A DNA stretch of 64,000 nt from DATFDN01 sp035685165 (GCA_035685165.1 DASRBI010000008.1:186001-250000); one strand, 5' to 3'. Numbered from the stretch's first letter, positions 44,740 to 54,538 are shown. Notes: generated by a model from the letters alone, not told the origin. Translations and numbers: made by a program.

Positions 44740-45195
44740 GTGGCTCCTGCGAGCGGGCGGGACAGGCTATCTTAGCGGTGTGATGGACAGATTCCGCATG
44801 AACACACGCGATCGATGAAATGACGCACGCCCACTGCTCTGGAGCCAGACCGGTCAGCGCGTGGTGCCATACGCCTGTAGAGGCCAGCCATATGCGCACA
44901 GCCCGGCCATCTGCGCCATGCTGGTCAATTTACGGTCCACAAAGGGGGAGTTTGTATGATCCTTCGATACGTGTCCATAGCCTACCACCGGCAGGGAAAT
45001 TCCGCATCAACGCGGCGTGCTTTAGGGCGACGGTCTGATTGATCTCGAGAGCTGCTAAACCTCCAGAGCGTCTCGTCCCGCCGTCCGGAACACCGCGCGG
45101 GCGGCATGTGCGTTGCCTCGCCGTGCCTCGGATGTGTATAGCTCCGCCCGCGTTTCGCTTCGCGGGACGCGGGCTTCACAGCAGGTGTCCTCCTC
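44740..45195. other. 456-bp gap with lower GC between divergent genes
   Basis: Visibly lower GC than the flanks, so probably a shared upstream control region for the amidohydrolase pair and the algD-like gene. A 28-codon ORF (44956-45042, MILRYVSIAYHRQGNS...) follows a strong GGGGGAG ribosome site and may be a leader peptide, but nothing supports its translation. An inverted CCCGCG/CGCGGG pair lies about 45146-45172. I see no RNA gene or repeat family. Confidence 0.5.
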
Positions 45196-46512
45196 GTGCG
45201 GATTTCGATTTTCGGCGTTGGCTATGTCGGCGTCGTCGCCAGCGGCTGCCTGGCCGGATTCGGCCATGACGTGATCGGCGTCGATATCGCGCCGGAGAAA
45301 ATCGAGCTGCTGCGGCGGGGCATCTCGCCGGTCGTCGAGCGCGACATCGACCGGGTGATCGCCGACGCAGTGGCAAGCGGCAAGCTGCAGGCGACCACCG
45401 AGCTCGCGGAAGCGATCGGTGCGACCGAGCTTTCCTTCATCTCCGTCGGCACGCCGAGCGCGCCCGACGGCAGTTCCTCGCTGGCCGCGGTCGAGGCGGT
45501 CGCGCGCGATATCGGCCGAGCGCTGCGCCACAAGACCACGCCGCATGCGGTGGTGATGCGCTCCACGGTGCCGCCCGGCACGGCAGAGGAGCGGATCATC
45601 CCGATCCTGGAAGCGGAATCCGGCCGCTCGCTCGGCGATGGACTTGAGTACTACAGCAACCCCGAGTTCCTGCGCGAAGGCAGCTCGGTACAGGATTTTC
45701 ACGCGCCCGCTTTCCATCTGATCGGCGCGCGGCCGGGGGACGATGCGCCCGCCTTGCGGGAACTTTACGCGCCGATTCCCGCGCCGGTGCATGTCGTGCC
45801 CTATCGCGTGGCGGAAAGCGTCAAGTATCTGGGCAACGTGTTCCATGCGGTGAAGCTCGCCTTCGCCAATGAGGCGGGCGCGGTGCTGAAGGCGCACGGC
45901 GTCGATGCGCGTGCCGCCTTCCGGCTGTTCTGCGAGGACCGCACGCTCAATATCTCGCCCGCCTATCTGCGGCCCGGCTTCGCGTTCGGCGGCTCCTGTT
46001 TGCCTAAGGATTTGCGGGCGTTCCTCGCGCTTTCGGAGAGCCGCCGCGTCGCCGCGCCGTTCCTTGCCAACGTGCTGCCGAGCAATCAGGCGGTGATCGA
46101 GCGCGCCTACGAGGCGATCGCGGCGGGCGGGCGGCGGCCGGTCGCCTTGTTCGGGCTCGCGTTCAAGCAGGGGACCGACGATCTGCGCGAGTCGCCGTTC
46201 GTCGCCTTAGCCGAGAAACTGATCGGCAAGGGATTCCCGCTCCGCATCTTCGACCGCTTCGTGCGGGTGGCGCACCTGCTGGGCAGCAACCGCGCCTATA
46301 TCGAACGCGAGATTCCGCATCTCGAAACGCTGATGACCGAGACGCCCGAGGCGGCGCTGGACGGCGCGCGGGTGGCTGTGATCGGGCATCTCGGCGCCGA
46401 CGACCTGCCGCGCCTCGGCGCGGCGCTGACCGATCAGCTCGTGCTCGATCTCGCCGGCGTCAGCGAGCTACGCGCGCACCCGGGCATTGAGTACCGGGGT
46501 GTCTGCTGGTGA
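45196..46512 (+). CDS. GDP-mannose 6-dehydrogenase-like nucleotide sugar dehydrogenase
   Basis: A 438-aa enzyme oxidising a nucleotide sugar to its uronate. It has the NAD motif MRISIFGVGYVGVVASGC, SVGTPSAPDG, and YYSNPEFLREGS. The catalytic-cysteine block reads RPGFAFGGSCLPKDLRA, closer to AlgD (GDP-mannose dehydrogenase) than to UDP-glucose dehydrogenase, whose motif is PGxGxGGxCxPKD. The start is GTG at 45196. A glycosyltransferase follows after 25 bp, pointing to acidic polysaccharide synthesis. The substrate is inferred from motif likeness. Confidence 0.86.
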   Translation: MRISIFGVGYVGVVASGCLAGFGHDVIGVDIAPEKIELLRRGISPVVERDIDRVIADAVASGKLQATTELAEAIGATELSFISVGTPSAPDGSSSLAAVEAVARDIGRALRHKTTPHAVVMRSTVPPGTAEERIIPILEAESGRSLGDGLEYYSNPEFLREGSSVQDFHAPAFHLIGARPGDDAPALRELYAPIPAPVHVVPYRVAESVKYLGNVFHAVKLAFANEAGAVLKAHGVDARAAFRLFCEDRTLNISPAYLRPGFAFGGSCLPKDLRAFLALSESRRVAAPFLANVLPSNQAVIERAYEAIAAGGRRPVALFGLAFKQGTDDLRESPFVALAEKLIGKGFPLRIFDRFVRVAHLLGSNRAYIEREIPHLETLMTETPEAALDGARVAVIGHLGADDLPRLGAALTDQLVLDLAGVSELRAHPGIEYRGVCW

Positions 46513-46537
46513 CAGCAAGCGTCGCCTTTGTTGTCTC

Positions 46538-47773
46538 ATGACTCCGCGCCCGCGGCTGCTGTTCCTCAGCCCGCGCTTCCTGTTTCCCCTCAACGAAGGC
46601 GGCAAGATCAGGACCGCCAACATCCTGCGCCACCTGAAGGGCGGCGCGTTCGAGATCGTGCTCGCCTCGCCCGAGGGCGATCCGCCGCGGCAATTCGCGG
46701 CCGAGCTGGCCGGCGCGTGCGATCGGCATGTGGCGTGGGAAGCAGCGCCGGTCCTTGGCTGGCGGCGCGTTCCGCTGCTTGCCGGGCGGCTGCCCGTCGG
46801 TGTCGCGACCGACGCCTCGCGGGCGGCGCGCGCGGTGATGGCGCGCGAGATCGCCGCCGCGCCGGACCTGATCGTGGTCGATTTCCCGCACGCCGCGATC
46901 CACGTGCCGCAGGAACTGCCGCCCTCGGTGCTGTTCACCCATAATGTGGAAGCGGAGATTTTCGACCGCCATGCCGAAATCGCGCGCGGTCTCTGGCGGA
47001 TCGTCTGGCGCGACCAGGCGCGCAAGATGCGTTCGTTCGAGGCGGCGGTGCTCCGGCGCTTCGACACGGTGATCGCGGTCTCCGCCCGCGACGCGCGCAA
47101 GCTGGAGGCGGCGTACCGTCCGCGCCGGGTCGAGGTGATCGATACCGGCGTCGATCTTGCCTATTTCGCCCCGCACCCGCCACCGCCTCCGCCCGCGGCG
47201 GACGGTGGCACGATCGTTTTCAGCGGCGCGATGGACTCGCCCGCCAATATCGACGGGATCGGCTTTCTGCTGGACGCGGTGTGGCCGCACCTGAGGCGGG
47301 CGCGGTCGCGCCTGCGCGTGCTCGTGGTGGGGCGGAACCCGCCGCGGGCGCTGGTGGAACGGGCGCGCGCCGCCGGCGGGGACTGGGAGTTCACGGGCTA
47401 TGTGGACGACATCCGGCCCTGGATCGCCCAGGGCCATGTGGCCGTGATCCCGCTGCGCGCCGGCAGCGGCACCCGCATCAAGGCGTTCGAGGCGATGGCG
47501 GCCGGCAGGCCGGTCGTTTCCACCGGGCTCGGGATCGAGGGGCTGCAAGTCGAGCCCGAAGCGCATTTCCTCCTCGCCGACACCGCCGAGGACTTCGCCG
47601 CCCAGGTGCTGCGGCTTTTGGACGATGCGCCGCTGCGCGCGGGCCTGGCGGCGCGGGCGCGGGCGCTGCTCGAGGCCCGGTTCTCCTGGGCCCATGTCGC
47701 GCGCCAGTTCGAGACGATTTGCCTTTCGACGCTCGCGCGCGCGCGCCCTCCCTCGCAGTCGGGCCGCGCGTAA
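46538..47773 (+). CDS. Glycosyltransferase family 4-type sugar transferase
   Basis: A 411-aa GT-B enzyme. The N-terminal domain has LFLSPRFLFPLNEGGKIRTANI and FTHNVEAEIFDRHA. The C-terminal domain has FSGAMDSPANIDGI, LLVVGRNP-like RVLVVGRNPPR, and the donor-site PLRAGSGTRIKAFEAMAAGRPVVST with the conserved ExMAxGxP. It resembles PEP-CTERM/XrtA-type sugar transferases (TIGR03087-like). The ATG at 46538 fits; the longer frame overlaps the preceding gene. It probably adds a sugar in the same polysaccharide pathway as the dehydrogenase. Confidence 0.88.
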   Translation: MTPRPRLLFLSPRFLFPLNEGGKIRTANILRHLKGGAFEIVLASPEGDPPRQFAAELAGACDRHVAWEAAPVLGWRRVPLLAGRLPVGVATDASRAARAVMAREIAAAPDLIVVDFPHAAIHVPQELPPSVLFTHNVEAEIFDRHAEIARGLWRIVWRDQARKMRSFEAAVLRRFDTVIAVSARDARKLEAAYRPRRVEVIDTGVDLAYFAPHPPPPPPAADGGTIVFSGAMDSPANIDGIGFLLDAVWPHLRRARSRLRVLVVGRNPPRALVERARAAGGDWEFTGYVDDIRPWIAQGHVAVIPLRAGSGTRIKAFEAMAAGRPVVSTGLGIEGLQVEPEAHFLLADTAEDFAAQVLRLLDDAPLRAGLAARARALLEARFSWAHVARQFETICLSTLARARPPSQSGRA

Positions 47774-47877
47774 CCATATTCCCCCGCACGGCGGGTCGCG
47801 CATGGCGCGACTGGCGGCCGCGGAACGCGTCGCCGGGCGGCGTGCCGGACCCACCGCTTGCAGGCGGAGGGACGTTT

Positions 47878-48711
47878 ATGATTCGCAATCCGGTCCTCTG
47901 GAGCTGGGACGCGCTGCGGGGTGCGGCGGGCAGTCTCGAGGGTGTGGCGAGCAACCCGGTCACGGCACCGCCCCAGGTGCGGCGGATCGAATTCGCCGAT
48001 CTGCGTGCCGCCCTCGCCGCCGGGCTCGACGATTTCCGCGCCAACCCGACCCATTACGTGTTCCTGTGCGCGATCTACCCGGTCATGGGCCTGCTGCTGT
48101 GGTATCTCGCCGTCGGCTACGACGTGCTGCCGCTGCTCTTTCCGCTGATCGCCGGCTTCGCGCTGGTGGGGCCGCTGGCCGGATCGGGGCTCTATGAAAT
48201 CAGCCGGAGGCGTGAGCGCGGTGAGCAAATCGCCTGGTGGGACGCGCTTGGCGTGTTCGCCTCGCCCTCGATCGGCGGCATCATCTTGCTCGGCATCGGC
48301 TTCCTGCTCCTGTTCGCGTTCTGGATGGCGGTCGCCGACCTGCTTTACCGCGCGCTGCTGCCGCCGCCCGATAGTTTCGCCGACCTCTTGCGGCTCGTGT
48401 TCACGACCGGGGCGGGCTGGGCGCTGATCGTGCTCGGCAACGGGATCGGGTTCCTGTTTGCGGTGGCCGCGCTAATGGCCGGCACCTTCTCGTTCCCGCT
48501 GCTGGTCGATCGGTCGGCGGCGGTGGAGACGGCGGTCGCCACTTCTGTGCGCGCGGTGTTGGAGAATAAGCGCGTCATGGCGACCTGGGGCGTGATCGTC
48601 GCGGCGCTGCTGGTGGCGGGCTCGATCCCAGTGCTGCTCGGGCTTGCCGTCGTGCTGCCCGTGCTCTCGCACGCGACCTGGCACCTCTACCGGCGAACCA
48701 TCGTGAGCTAG
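47878..48711 (+). CDS. DUF2189 integral membrane protein
   Basis: A 277-aa protein of the DUF2189 family with about six membrane helices, including YVFLCAIYPVMGLLLWYLAVGYDV, FPLIAGFALVGPLAGSGLYEI, IGGIILLGIGFLLLFAFWM and VIVAALLVAGSIPVLLGLAVVLPVLSHATWHLY. The cytosolic loop SRRRERGE after the second pair is typical. GGCGGAGGGA precedes the ATG. DUF2189 proteins often sit near cytochrome oxidase or respiration genes but their role is not established. It is convergent with the indolepyruvate oxidoreductase. Confidence 0.87.
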   Translation: MIRNPVLWSWDALRGAAGSLEGVASNPVTAPPQVRRIEFADLRAALAAGLDDFRANPTHYVFLCAIYPVMGLLLWYLAVGYDVLPLLFPLIAGFALVGPLAGSGLYEISRRRERGEQIAWWDALGVFASPSIGGIILLGIGFLLLFAFWMAVADLLYRALLPPPDSFADLLRLVFTTGAGWALIVLGNGIGFLFAVAALMAGTFSFPLLVDRSAAVETAVATSVRAVLENKRVMATWGVIVAALLVAGSIPVLLGLAVVLPVLSHATWHLYRRTIVS

Positions 48712-48729
48712 GCGGCGGATTCTTCCATA

Positions 48730-51700
48730 TTATTCCGCGGCGATAGCGACCGGCGGGGCGGCGGGTTCGTCGAGGCGCGCCATCAGGACGGCGCGCTGGC
48801 CCTCGGCCTTCCTGCGGTTCGCCTCCTTCACCGGGCCGAAGCCGCGGATTTGGTCCGGCAGCTCGGCGATCGCGCGCACCGTCTCCACGTTGTCGCGACG
48901 CAGCTTGGCGAGCGCGGCGCGGAGGTCGGCCATGTAGGCATCGGCGAGGCCCCGTTCCCAGCGGCGCTCGGCGGAGTGGCCGAACGGGTCGAGCACGGTG
49001 CCGCGCAGGCGCTTGCCGTGGCGCAGGAGCCGGAACAGCGGCAACGCCACGGTGCCTGGGAGCGCGATCTTGCGCGGCCGGCCGGTCGCCTTGTCCTTCC
49101 AGCCGGTGATCGCGGTCAGCAGCGGGGGCGCCATGTGGAAGGCGGGCTTGGCGCCGTATTCGCCGGCATGAGCGAGGTGCATCCGCGCCACCTCGTACTC
49201 GTCCTTGTAGGCCATGACGCGGAACAAATTCTCGGCGGCGGCGCGGGTAATCACCCCCGGCGCGCCGAGCGCCCTCGCCTCGGCCTGCCGTACCTCCTCG
49301 ATCCGCTCGCGGTAGCGGCGTGCGTAGCGGGCGCTCTGGTAGGTGGTGAGCCGCGCCGTGCGGTCGGCGATCAGCGCGTCGAGATCGGCGGGTGGGGCCT
49401 CGCGCTCGGGATTGACGATCTCGTCGGCGAGCGACGGCCGCTCGGCGAGGATGCGGCCCCACAGGAAGGCGCGCTGGTTCAGCTTCACGGCGGCGCCGTT
49501 CAGCTCGATCGCGCGCAGGATCGCCGCCTCGCCGACGGGGATCAGCCCCTTCTGCCAGGCAATGCCGAGCAGCATCGTGTTCATCGCCTGGGCGTTGCCG
49601 AACAGGCGCTCGGCGATGCGCTCGCCGTGCAGGTAGAGGCTGGAATGGGCGTCGGTGGCGCGCTCGATCGTGCGCCGGTGCAGGCCGGCGTCGATGCTGA
49701 GATTGGGGTTGAACTTGAAGTCGGCGCTGGCGGCGAGGTCGAGATTGCCGATCACGGCGGCGCGCGCAGCGCACCGCTCCAGCACGTTCGGGCCGGCACC
49801 GACCGCCAGATCGGCGGCCAGCAGCAAATCGGCCTCGCCGAGCGGGATGCGGACGACGTCGAGATCCTCAACGGCGCCGATCTGCACATGCGCGACGACG
49901 GTGCCGTTCTTCTGCGCGAGGCCGGTGAAGTCGAGCGTATGGACGTCGCGGCCCTCGATATGGGCGGCCATCGCCAGGACCTTGCCCGCCGTGACGATGC
50001 CGCCGCCGCCGATGCCGGCGAAGAGGGCCCGCCAGGGCGACTTGTCGGGCAGGCGCGGCAGGGTGAGGCCGGCGGCAAGCTCTGTCTCGCGGGTTTCCCA
50101 GTGCGCGTCGGCATCGGGGGCGCGCGGCGGGCCGTCCACCGTCACGAAACTCGGGCAGAAGCCCTTGAGGCAGGAGAGATCGACGTTGCAGGCGGTCGGA
50201 TTGATGCGGCGCTTACGGCCAAGCTTGGTCTCGATCGGCTCGATAGCGATGCAGCGCGATTGCGTTGAGCAGTCGCCGCAATTTTCGCAGATTTCCGGGT
50301 TGATCAGCACGCTGCGCTTCGGTTCGGCCATCTTGCCGCGCTTGCGCCGCCGCCGCTTCTCGGTGGCGCAGACCTGGTCGTAGATCAGCACCGAGACGCC
50401 AGGATGTTCGCGCAGTTCGCGCTGCACCTGGTCGAGCGATTCGCGCGTGTGGCGGGTGGTGCCGGGCGGCAGCAGGCGCGCGGCGGGCAGGCGGTCTTCC
50501 TCGTCGGCGACGACGGCGATGCGGGAGACGCCTTCGGCCGCCACCTGGGCGGCGATCTGCGCGACCGTGTAGTGACCCTCGGCGGGCTGGCCGCCGGTCA
50601 TCGCCACCGCGTCGTTGACCAGGATCTTGTAGGTGACGGGCGCATTGGCGGCGACCGCCTGGCGGATCGCGAGGATGCCGGAGTGGGTATAGGTGCCGTC
50701 GCCGATATTGGCGAAGGCGTGCGGCGTGCCGGTGAACGGCGCGAGGCCGACCCAGGTGACTCCCTCGCCGCCCATGTGGGTGAAGGTGCGGGTCTCGGCG
50801 CCGTGATCCAGCGCCATGAAGTGGCAGCCGATGCCGGCGGTGGCCAAGCTGCCGTCGGGAAGCTGGGTCGAGGTGCCGTGCGGGCAGCCGGCACAGAAGG
50901 CCGGGACGCGGCGCAGCAGGCCCGCCGGGCGCTCGGGGTGCGGGTAGGCGGGGACCGTGGGAACATTCAGGCCGGCCTCGCCGAGGAAGCGCGAGAGGCT
51001 GGCGCCGACGGATTCGGGGGACAGCTCCATCAACGGCGACAGCAGGGGGGCGCCGCGCGCGTCGGTTTTGCCGGCGATCGAAGGGCGCTCATCGGCGGGC
51101 AGGTTATAGAGCGCGTCGCGGATCTGGCTTTCAACGAAGCTCCGCTTCTCCTCCACGACCAGCAAGGCGCGCTTGCCGCGCGCGAAATCCCGCAACCCCT
51201 CGGTCTCCAAGGGCCAGGTGAGTCCCACCTTGTAGAGGGCGAGCTGCGGATGGTCGGCGAGGCCGAGGCGACGCAGCGCGTGCAGCGTGTCGGTGTGCGC
51301 CTTGCCGACGGTGACGATGCCGATCGGCGCGTCGGGCGCGCCGAAGATCAGCCGGTCGAGCCGGTTCGCCCGCGCCCAGGCGCGCGCGGCAGGGATGCGC
51401 TCCTCCATCACGCGGCGTTCGAGCTCGAAGCGGTCGGCGGGGAAGGAAAGGCTCGGGTCGTAATTGAGGCCGTGCGGGGGAATGGGGAAATCGGGCGTCG
51501 CGAAGTTGCGCTCGGCGCGGATGAGGGCGGTGCTGGCCTGCTCGGCGGTCTCGGCGGTGGTCTTGAGGGCGACCCAGAGGCCGCAGAAGCGCGACAGCGC
51601 GATGCCGGCAAGGCCGAGATCGAGAATATCCTGCACCGAGGCAGGGTTGAGGACCGGGATGAACCAGCCCGCGAACAGAGGCTCGGTCTGGTGCGGGTAG

Positions 51701-52176
51701 GTGGAGCTGTGCGCGCCGTGATCATCGCCCGCGACCGCCAGCACGCCGCCGAGTTTCGCCGTGCCGAGCATGGTGGCGCAATGCAGCGCGTCGCCCGAGC
51801 GATCGACCCCGGGGCCCTTGCCGTACCACATGCCGAACACGCCATCGAACTTCGGCTTCGGGAAGGCGGCGATCTGCTGCGCGCCCCAGAGCATGGTGGC
51901 GGCCAGATCCTCGTTCAGGCCGGGCTGGAAGCGGATGTCGTGCTGGCCGAGCAGTTTCTGCTGGCGCCAAAGCTCCTGGTCGAGGCCGCCGAGCGGCGAG
52001 CCGCGATAGCCGGAGACGAGGCCCGCCGTGTGGCGGCCCGCTTCGCGGTCGAGCCGCTGCTGCTCCAGCAGCACGCGCACCAGCGCCTGGATGCCGGAGA
52101 GCAGCACCGGGCGGTCGAGATCGGTGAAACGGCTTTCCAGCGTGAGATCGGTGAGCCGGCCGAGACCGATATCCAT
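48730..52176 (-). CDS. Indolepyruvate ferredoxin oxidoreductase (fused IorA-IorB type)
   Basis: A 1148-aa single-chain 2-oxoacid:ferredoxin oxidoreductase. The N-terminal pyrimidine/core domains carry HTAGLVSGYRGSPLGGLDQEL, and the thiamine-diphosphate region is FCAGCPHGTSTQLP with GIGCHFMAL and HMGGEG. A cysteine-rich Fe-S segment (CENCGDCSTQSRC... CLKGFCPSF) joins a C-terminal gamma domain with FAGIGGGGIVTAGKVLAMA. It oxidatively decarboxylates aryl or branched 2-oxoacids. I chose the ATG at 52176, with GGAGGGA upstream; a further 9 codons are open. Confidence 0.92.
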   Translation of the reverse strand: MDIGLGRLTDLTLESRFTDLDRPVLLSGIQALVRVLLEQQRLDREAGRHTAGLVSGYRGSPLGGLDQELWRQQKLLGQHDIRFQPGLNEDLAATMLWGAQQIAAFPKPKFDGVFGMWYGKGPGVDRSGDALHCATMLGTAKLGGVLAVAGDDHGAHSSTYPHQTEPLFAGWFIPVLNPASVQDILDLGLAGIALSRFCGLWVALKTTAETAEQASTALIRAERNFATPDFPIPPHGLNYDPSLSFPADRFELERRVMEERIPAARAWARANRLDRLIFGAPDAPIGIVTVGKAHTDTLHALRRLGLADHPQLALYKVGLTWPLETEGLRDFARGKRALLVVEEKRSFVESQIRDALYNLPADERPSIAGKTDARGAPLLSPLMELSPESVGASLSRFLGEAGLNVPTVPAYPHPERPAGLLRRVPAFCAGCPHGTSTQLPDGSLATAGIGCHFMALDHGAETRTFTHMGGEGVTWVGLAPFTGTPHAFANIGDGTYTHSGILAIRQAVAANAPVTYKILVNDAVAMTGGQPAEGHYTVAQIAAQVAAEGVSRIAVVADEEDRLPAARLLPPGTTRHTRESLDQVQRELREHPGVSVLIYDQVCATEKRRRRKRGKMAEPKRSVLINPEICENCGDCSTQSRCIAIEPIETKLGRKRRINPTACNVDLSCLKGFCPSFVTVDGPPRAPDADAHWETRETELAAGLTLPRLPDKSPWRALFAGIGGGGIVTAGKVLAMAAHIEGRDVHTLDFTGLAQKNGTVVAHVQIGAVEDLDVVRIPLGEADLLLAADLAVGAGPNVLERCAARAAVIGNLDLAASADFKFNPNLSIDAGLHRRTIERATDAHSSLYLHGERIAERLFGNAQAMNTMLLGIAWQKGLIPVGEAAILRAIELNGAAVKLNQRAFLWGRILAERPSLADEIVNPEREAPPADLDALIADRTARLTTYQSARYARRYRERIEEVRQAEARALGAPGVITRAAAENLFRVMAYKDEYEVARMHLAHAGEYGAKPAFHMAPPLLTAITGWKDKATGRPRKIALPGTVALPLFRLLRHGKRLRGTVLDPFGHSAERRWERGLADAYMADLRAALAKLRRDNVETVRAIAELPDQIRGFGPVKEANRRKAEGQRAVLMARLDEPAAPPVAIAAE

Positions 52177-52502
52177 GATGGATCGTCCCTCCTCAGGAGG
52201 CACGCTTCTGTGGTGCCCTGTGAGGGTAGGTAAGCAAGCCTGCCATGCGGCTCAATCGGATCTACGGGAGCAGGCGAAAATCGCAGCGAAAACGCAGCCA
52301 AAGGCGGTTCGCCGCCCCGGATTTTTCGCCCGAACGCTGGTCGGCTTTGCAATACTTGCAGCCTCGCCCGGGGGACTTCCCCGGCGCGGCGGCCGCGGCC
52401 AACGCGACGACGCCTGCGATCGTCGCCCCGCTTGGCGTGCCGGCCACCTGACAGGGCGGCCCGGCCTGCTATGCTTCGCGCGGGCTTTGCCGGGCGGATT
52501 GG
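52177..52502. other. 326-bp gap between divergent genes
   Basis: Upstream regions of the indolepyruvate oxidoreductase (left) and MFS transporter (right). A GCCTCCTGAGGAGG palindrome overlaps the oxidoreductase leader near 52190-52200. Short open frames exist on both strands (68 and 61 codons) but neither has a ribosome site with family likeness. I see no RNA gene. Confidence 0.5.
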
Positions 52503-53723
52503 ATGAACAGAGCGACGATCGAGACCAGGGCATCGTGGGTGGTGGCCTGCGCGGTGCTGGCGATGCTCTCCGTCTCCTACGGCGCGCCGCTCCTGACCAT
52601 GGTGGCGCTGAAGCCGATCGCGGCCGATCTCGGCACCGCGCGCGAGGCGCCCGCGCTCGCCGGGTCGCTGACCTATATCGGCTCGGGCTTCGGCGGGATC
52701 ATGATGGGGTGGATCGCCGACCGGATCGGCGTGCGCCTGGTGGTGATCTTCGGCGCGGTGATGATCGGGCTCGGCCTCGCGGTCGCCGCCTCGGGCGGGC
52801 TCGCCGCGCTGTATGTAGGGCAGGGCGTGTTGGTGGGGATGCTCGGCGCCTCCTGCATGTTCTCGCCGCTCGTGACTTATGTGAGCCGCTGGTTCGATCG
52901 CCGCCGCGGCTCGGCAATCGCGTTGATCGCATCAGGGCAATACATGGCGGGCGCGCTGTGGCCGAGCCTGTTCACCCTCGGCGTGGAACGGTTCGGCTGG
53001 CGGCACACGATGGCCGGTTTCGGGGCGCTGGCCGCCGTGGTCATCGTGCCGCTTGCGGTCGTGTTCCTGCGCCGCCCGCCGGAGACGCTGATCGGCACGG
53101 TTCAGACCGGGCCGCGTGCCGGCGCGAACGTACTGGGGCTGCGGCCCAACACGGTGCTCGCGATGCTGTGCGCGGCGATCTTCTGCTGCTGCACCACCAT
53201 GTCGATGCCGATGGCGCATCTGGTGGCGCTGTGCAGCGATCTCGGCATTGGGGCTGAGCGCGGTGCGGCAATGCTTTCCCTCCTGCTCGGCTCGGCCTTC
53301 TTCGCCCGCCAGTTTTGGGGCTGGCTCGCCGACCGGGTGGGCGGGCTCGCCACCATCCTGTTGGCCTCGGCCGCCCAGGCGGCGGCGATGAGCGGGTTCC
53401 TGTTGACCCAGGACGAGGTCGGGCTGTTCACGGTCTCCGCCCTGTTCGGGCTCGGCTTCGCCGGGCTCGCCCCGGCCTACGTGCTGGCGGTGCGCGACCT
53501 GTTCCCAGCCGCGGAGGCAGGCTGGCGCGTCCCGGTGGTGATGTTCGCGGGGCTGCTCGGGATGGCAAACGGCGGGTGGCTCGCGGGCGTGATCTATGAC
53601 CGGTTCGGCTTCTATGCGCCGGCGTTCGCCACCGGCATCGCGTTCAACATCGCCAACCTGGTGATCGTAGGCGCGCTCGTGTTCCGCCGCCCGCTGCGCC
53701 TGCGCCCGGCCCTCGCGGCATGA
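52503..53723 (+). CDS. Major facilitator superfamily transporter
   Basis: A 406-aa, 12-helix transporter. The MFS loop-2 motif is GWIADRIGVRLVVIFGAVMIGLG and a loop-8 copy GWLADRVGGLATILLA is present. YVSRWFDRRRGSAIALIASGQYMAGALWP resembles monocarboxylate or oxalate/formate transporters (OFA-like). The stop overlaps the next gene by 4 bp, starting an MFS-MBL-nucleoside hydrolase operon. The cargo may be related to nucleosides or their fragments, by context only. Confidence 0.9.
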   Translation: MNRATIETRASWVVACAVLAMLSVSYGAPLLTMVALKPIAADLGTAREAPALAGSLTYIGSGFGGIMMGWIADRIGVRLVVIFGAVMIGLGLAVAASGGLAALYVGQGVLVGMLGASCMFSPLVTYVSRWFDRRRGSAIALIASGQYMAGALWPSLFTLGVERFGWRHTMAGFGALAAVVIVPLAVVFLRRPPETLIGTVQTGPRAGANVLGLRPNTVLAMLCAAIFCCCTTMSMPMAHLVALCSDLGIGAERGAAMLSLLLGSAFFARQFWGWLADRVGGLATILLASAAQAAAMSGFLLTQDEVGLFTVSALFGLGFAGLAPAYVLAVRDLFPAAEAGWRVPVVMFAGLLGMANGGWLAGVIYDRFGFYAPAFATGIAFNIANLVIVGALVFRRPLRLRPALAA

Positions 53724-54538
53724 AGGCGCATATCTGCACCACGTGCGGCACGCAGTATCCGCCCGCCGCGGCCCCGCCCGCCGCCTGCGCGATCTGCCAG
53801 GAGGAGCGGCAATATGTGAACCCGCTCGGTCAGTCCTGGACCACGCCCGAGCAGATGCGGCGCACGCATCGCAACGCCTTCGGCCAAGTGGAGCCGGGAC
53901 TGATCGGCATCGGCACGGTGCCCGCTTTCGCCATCGGCCAGCGCGCGCTGCTGCTCCGCACGCCGGCCGGCAACGTGCTGTGGGACTGCATCAGCCTGAT
54001 CGACGAGGCGACGGTGGAGATCGTGCGGGCGCTCGGCGGCCTTGCCGCCATCGCGATCTCGCATCCGCACTACTATGCCTCGATGGTGGACTGGGGCCAC
54101 GCCTTCGGCGCGCCGGTGTGGCTGCACGAGGCGGACCGGCGCTGGGTGATGCGGCCCGATCCGGCGATCCGGTTCTGGAGCGGCGAACGCCAGGAGTTGC
54201 TGCCGGGCGTGACGCTGCTCTGCCTCGGCGGGCATTTCGCGGGCGGCACCGTGCTGCACTGGGCGGATGGGGCCAACGGCGCGGGCGCGCTGCTTTCTGG
54301 CGACGTCGTGCAGGTGGGGCCGGACCGGCGCGTGAGTTTCATGCGGAGCTATCCCGACTACATCCCGCTCGACGCGACGACCGTGCAGGCGATCGCCGCC
54401 AAGCTCGTGCCCTGGAAGTTCGATCCGATCTACGGGGCTTGGTGGGACCGGATCATCCCGTCCGGTGGCAAGGCGGCGATGGACTACTCGGTGCGGCGCT
54501 ACATCCGCGCGGTCAGCGCGCCTCCGGTGGAGGAATGA
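53720..54538 (+). CDS. Zinc-ribbon MBL-fold protein with an altered metal motif
   Basis: A 272-aa protein. Residues 6-26 hold a CTTC...CAIC zinc ribbon. The rest resembles the metallo-beta-lactamase fold: ISHPHYYASMVDWGHAF replaces the HxHxDH motif (only the HxH pair remains), GGHFAGG supplies the next histidine, and LLSGDVVQV the aspartate. One metal site is likely incomplete, so it may bind a single metal or be non-hydrolytic. It lies between overlapping MFS and nucleoside hydrolase genes and is thus co-expressed with both. Confidence 0.8.
   Translation: MKAHICTTCGTQYPPAAAPPAACAICQEERQYVNPLGQSWTTPEQMRRTHRNAFGQVEPGLIGIGTVPAFAIGQRALLLRTPAGNVLWDCISLIDEATVEIVRALGGLAAIAISHPHYYASMVDWGHAFGAPVWLHEADRRWVMRPDPAIRFWSGERQELLPGVTLLCLGGHFAGGTVLHWADGANGAGALLSGDVVQVGPDRRVSFMRSYPDYIPLDATTVQAIAAKLVPWKFDPIYGAWWDRIIPSGGKAAMDYSVRRYIRAVSAPPVEE

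Noticed and set aside
50404..52233. Long plus-strand open frame (609 codons)
   Set aside because: Antisense to the indolepyruvate oxidoreductase, whose thiamine and Fe-S motifs are clear.
52245..52451. Short ORFs of 61-68 codons in the 52.2-52.5 kb gap
   Set aside because: No ribosome site, no family likeness, and overlapping frames on both strands.
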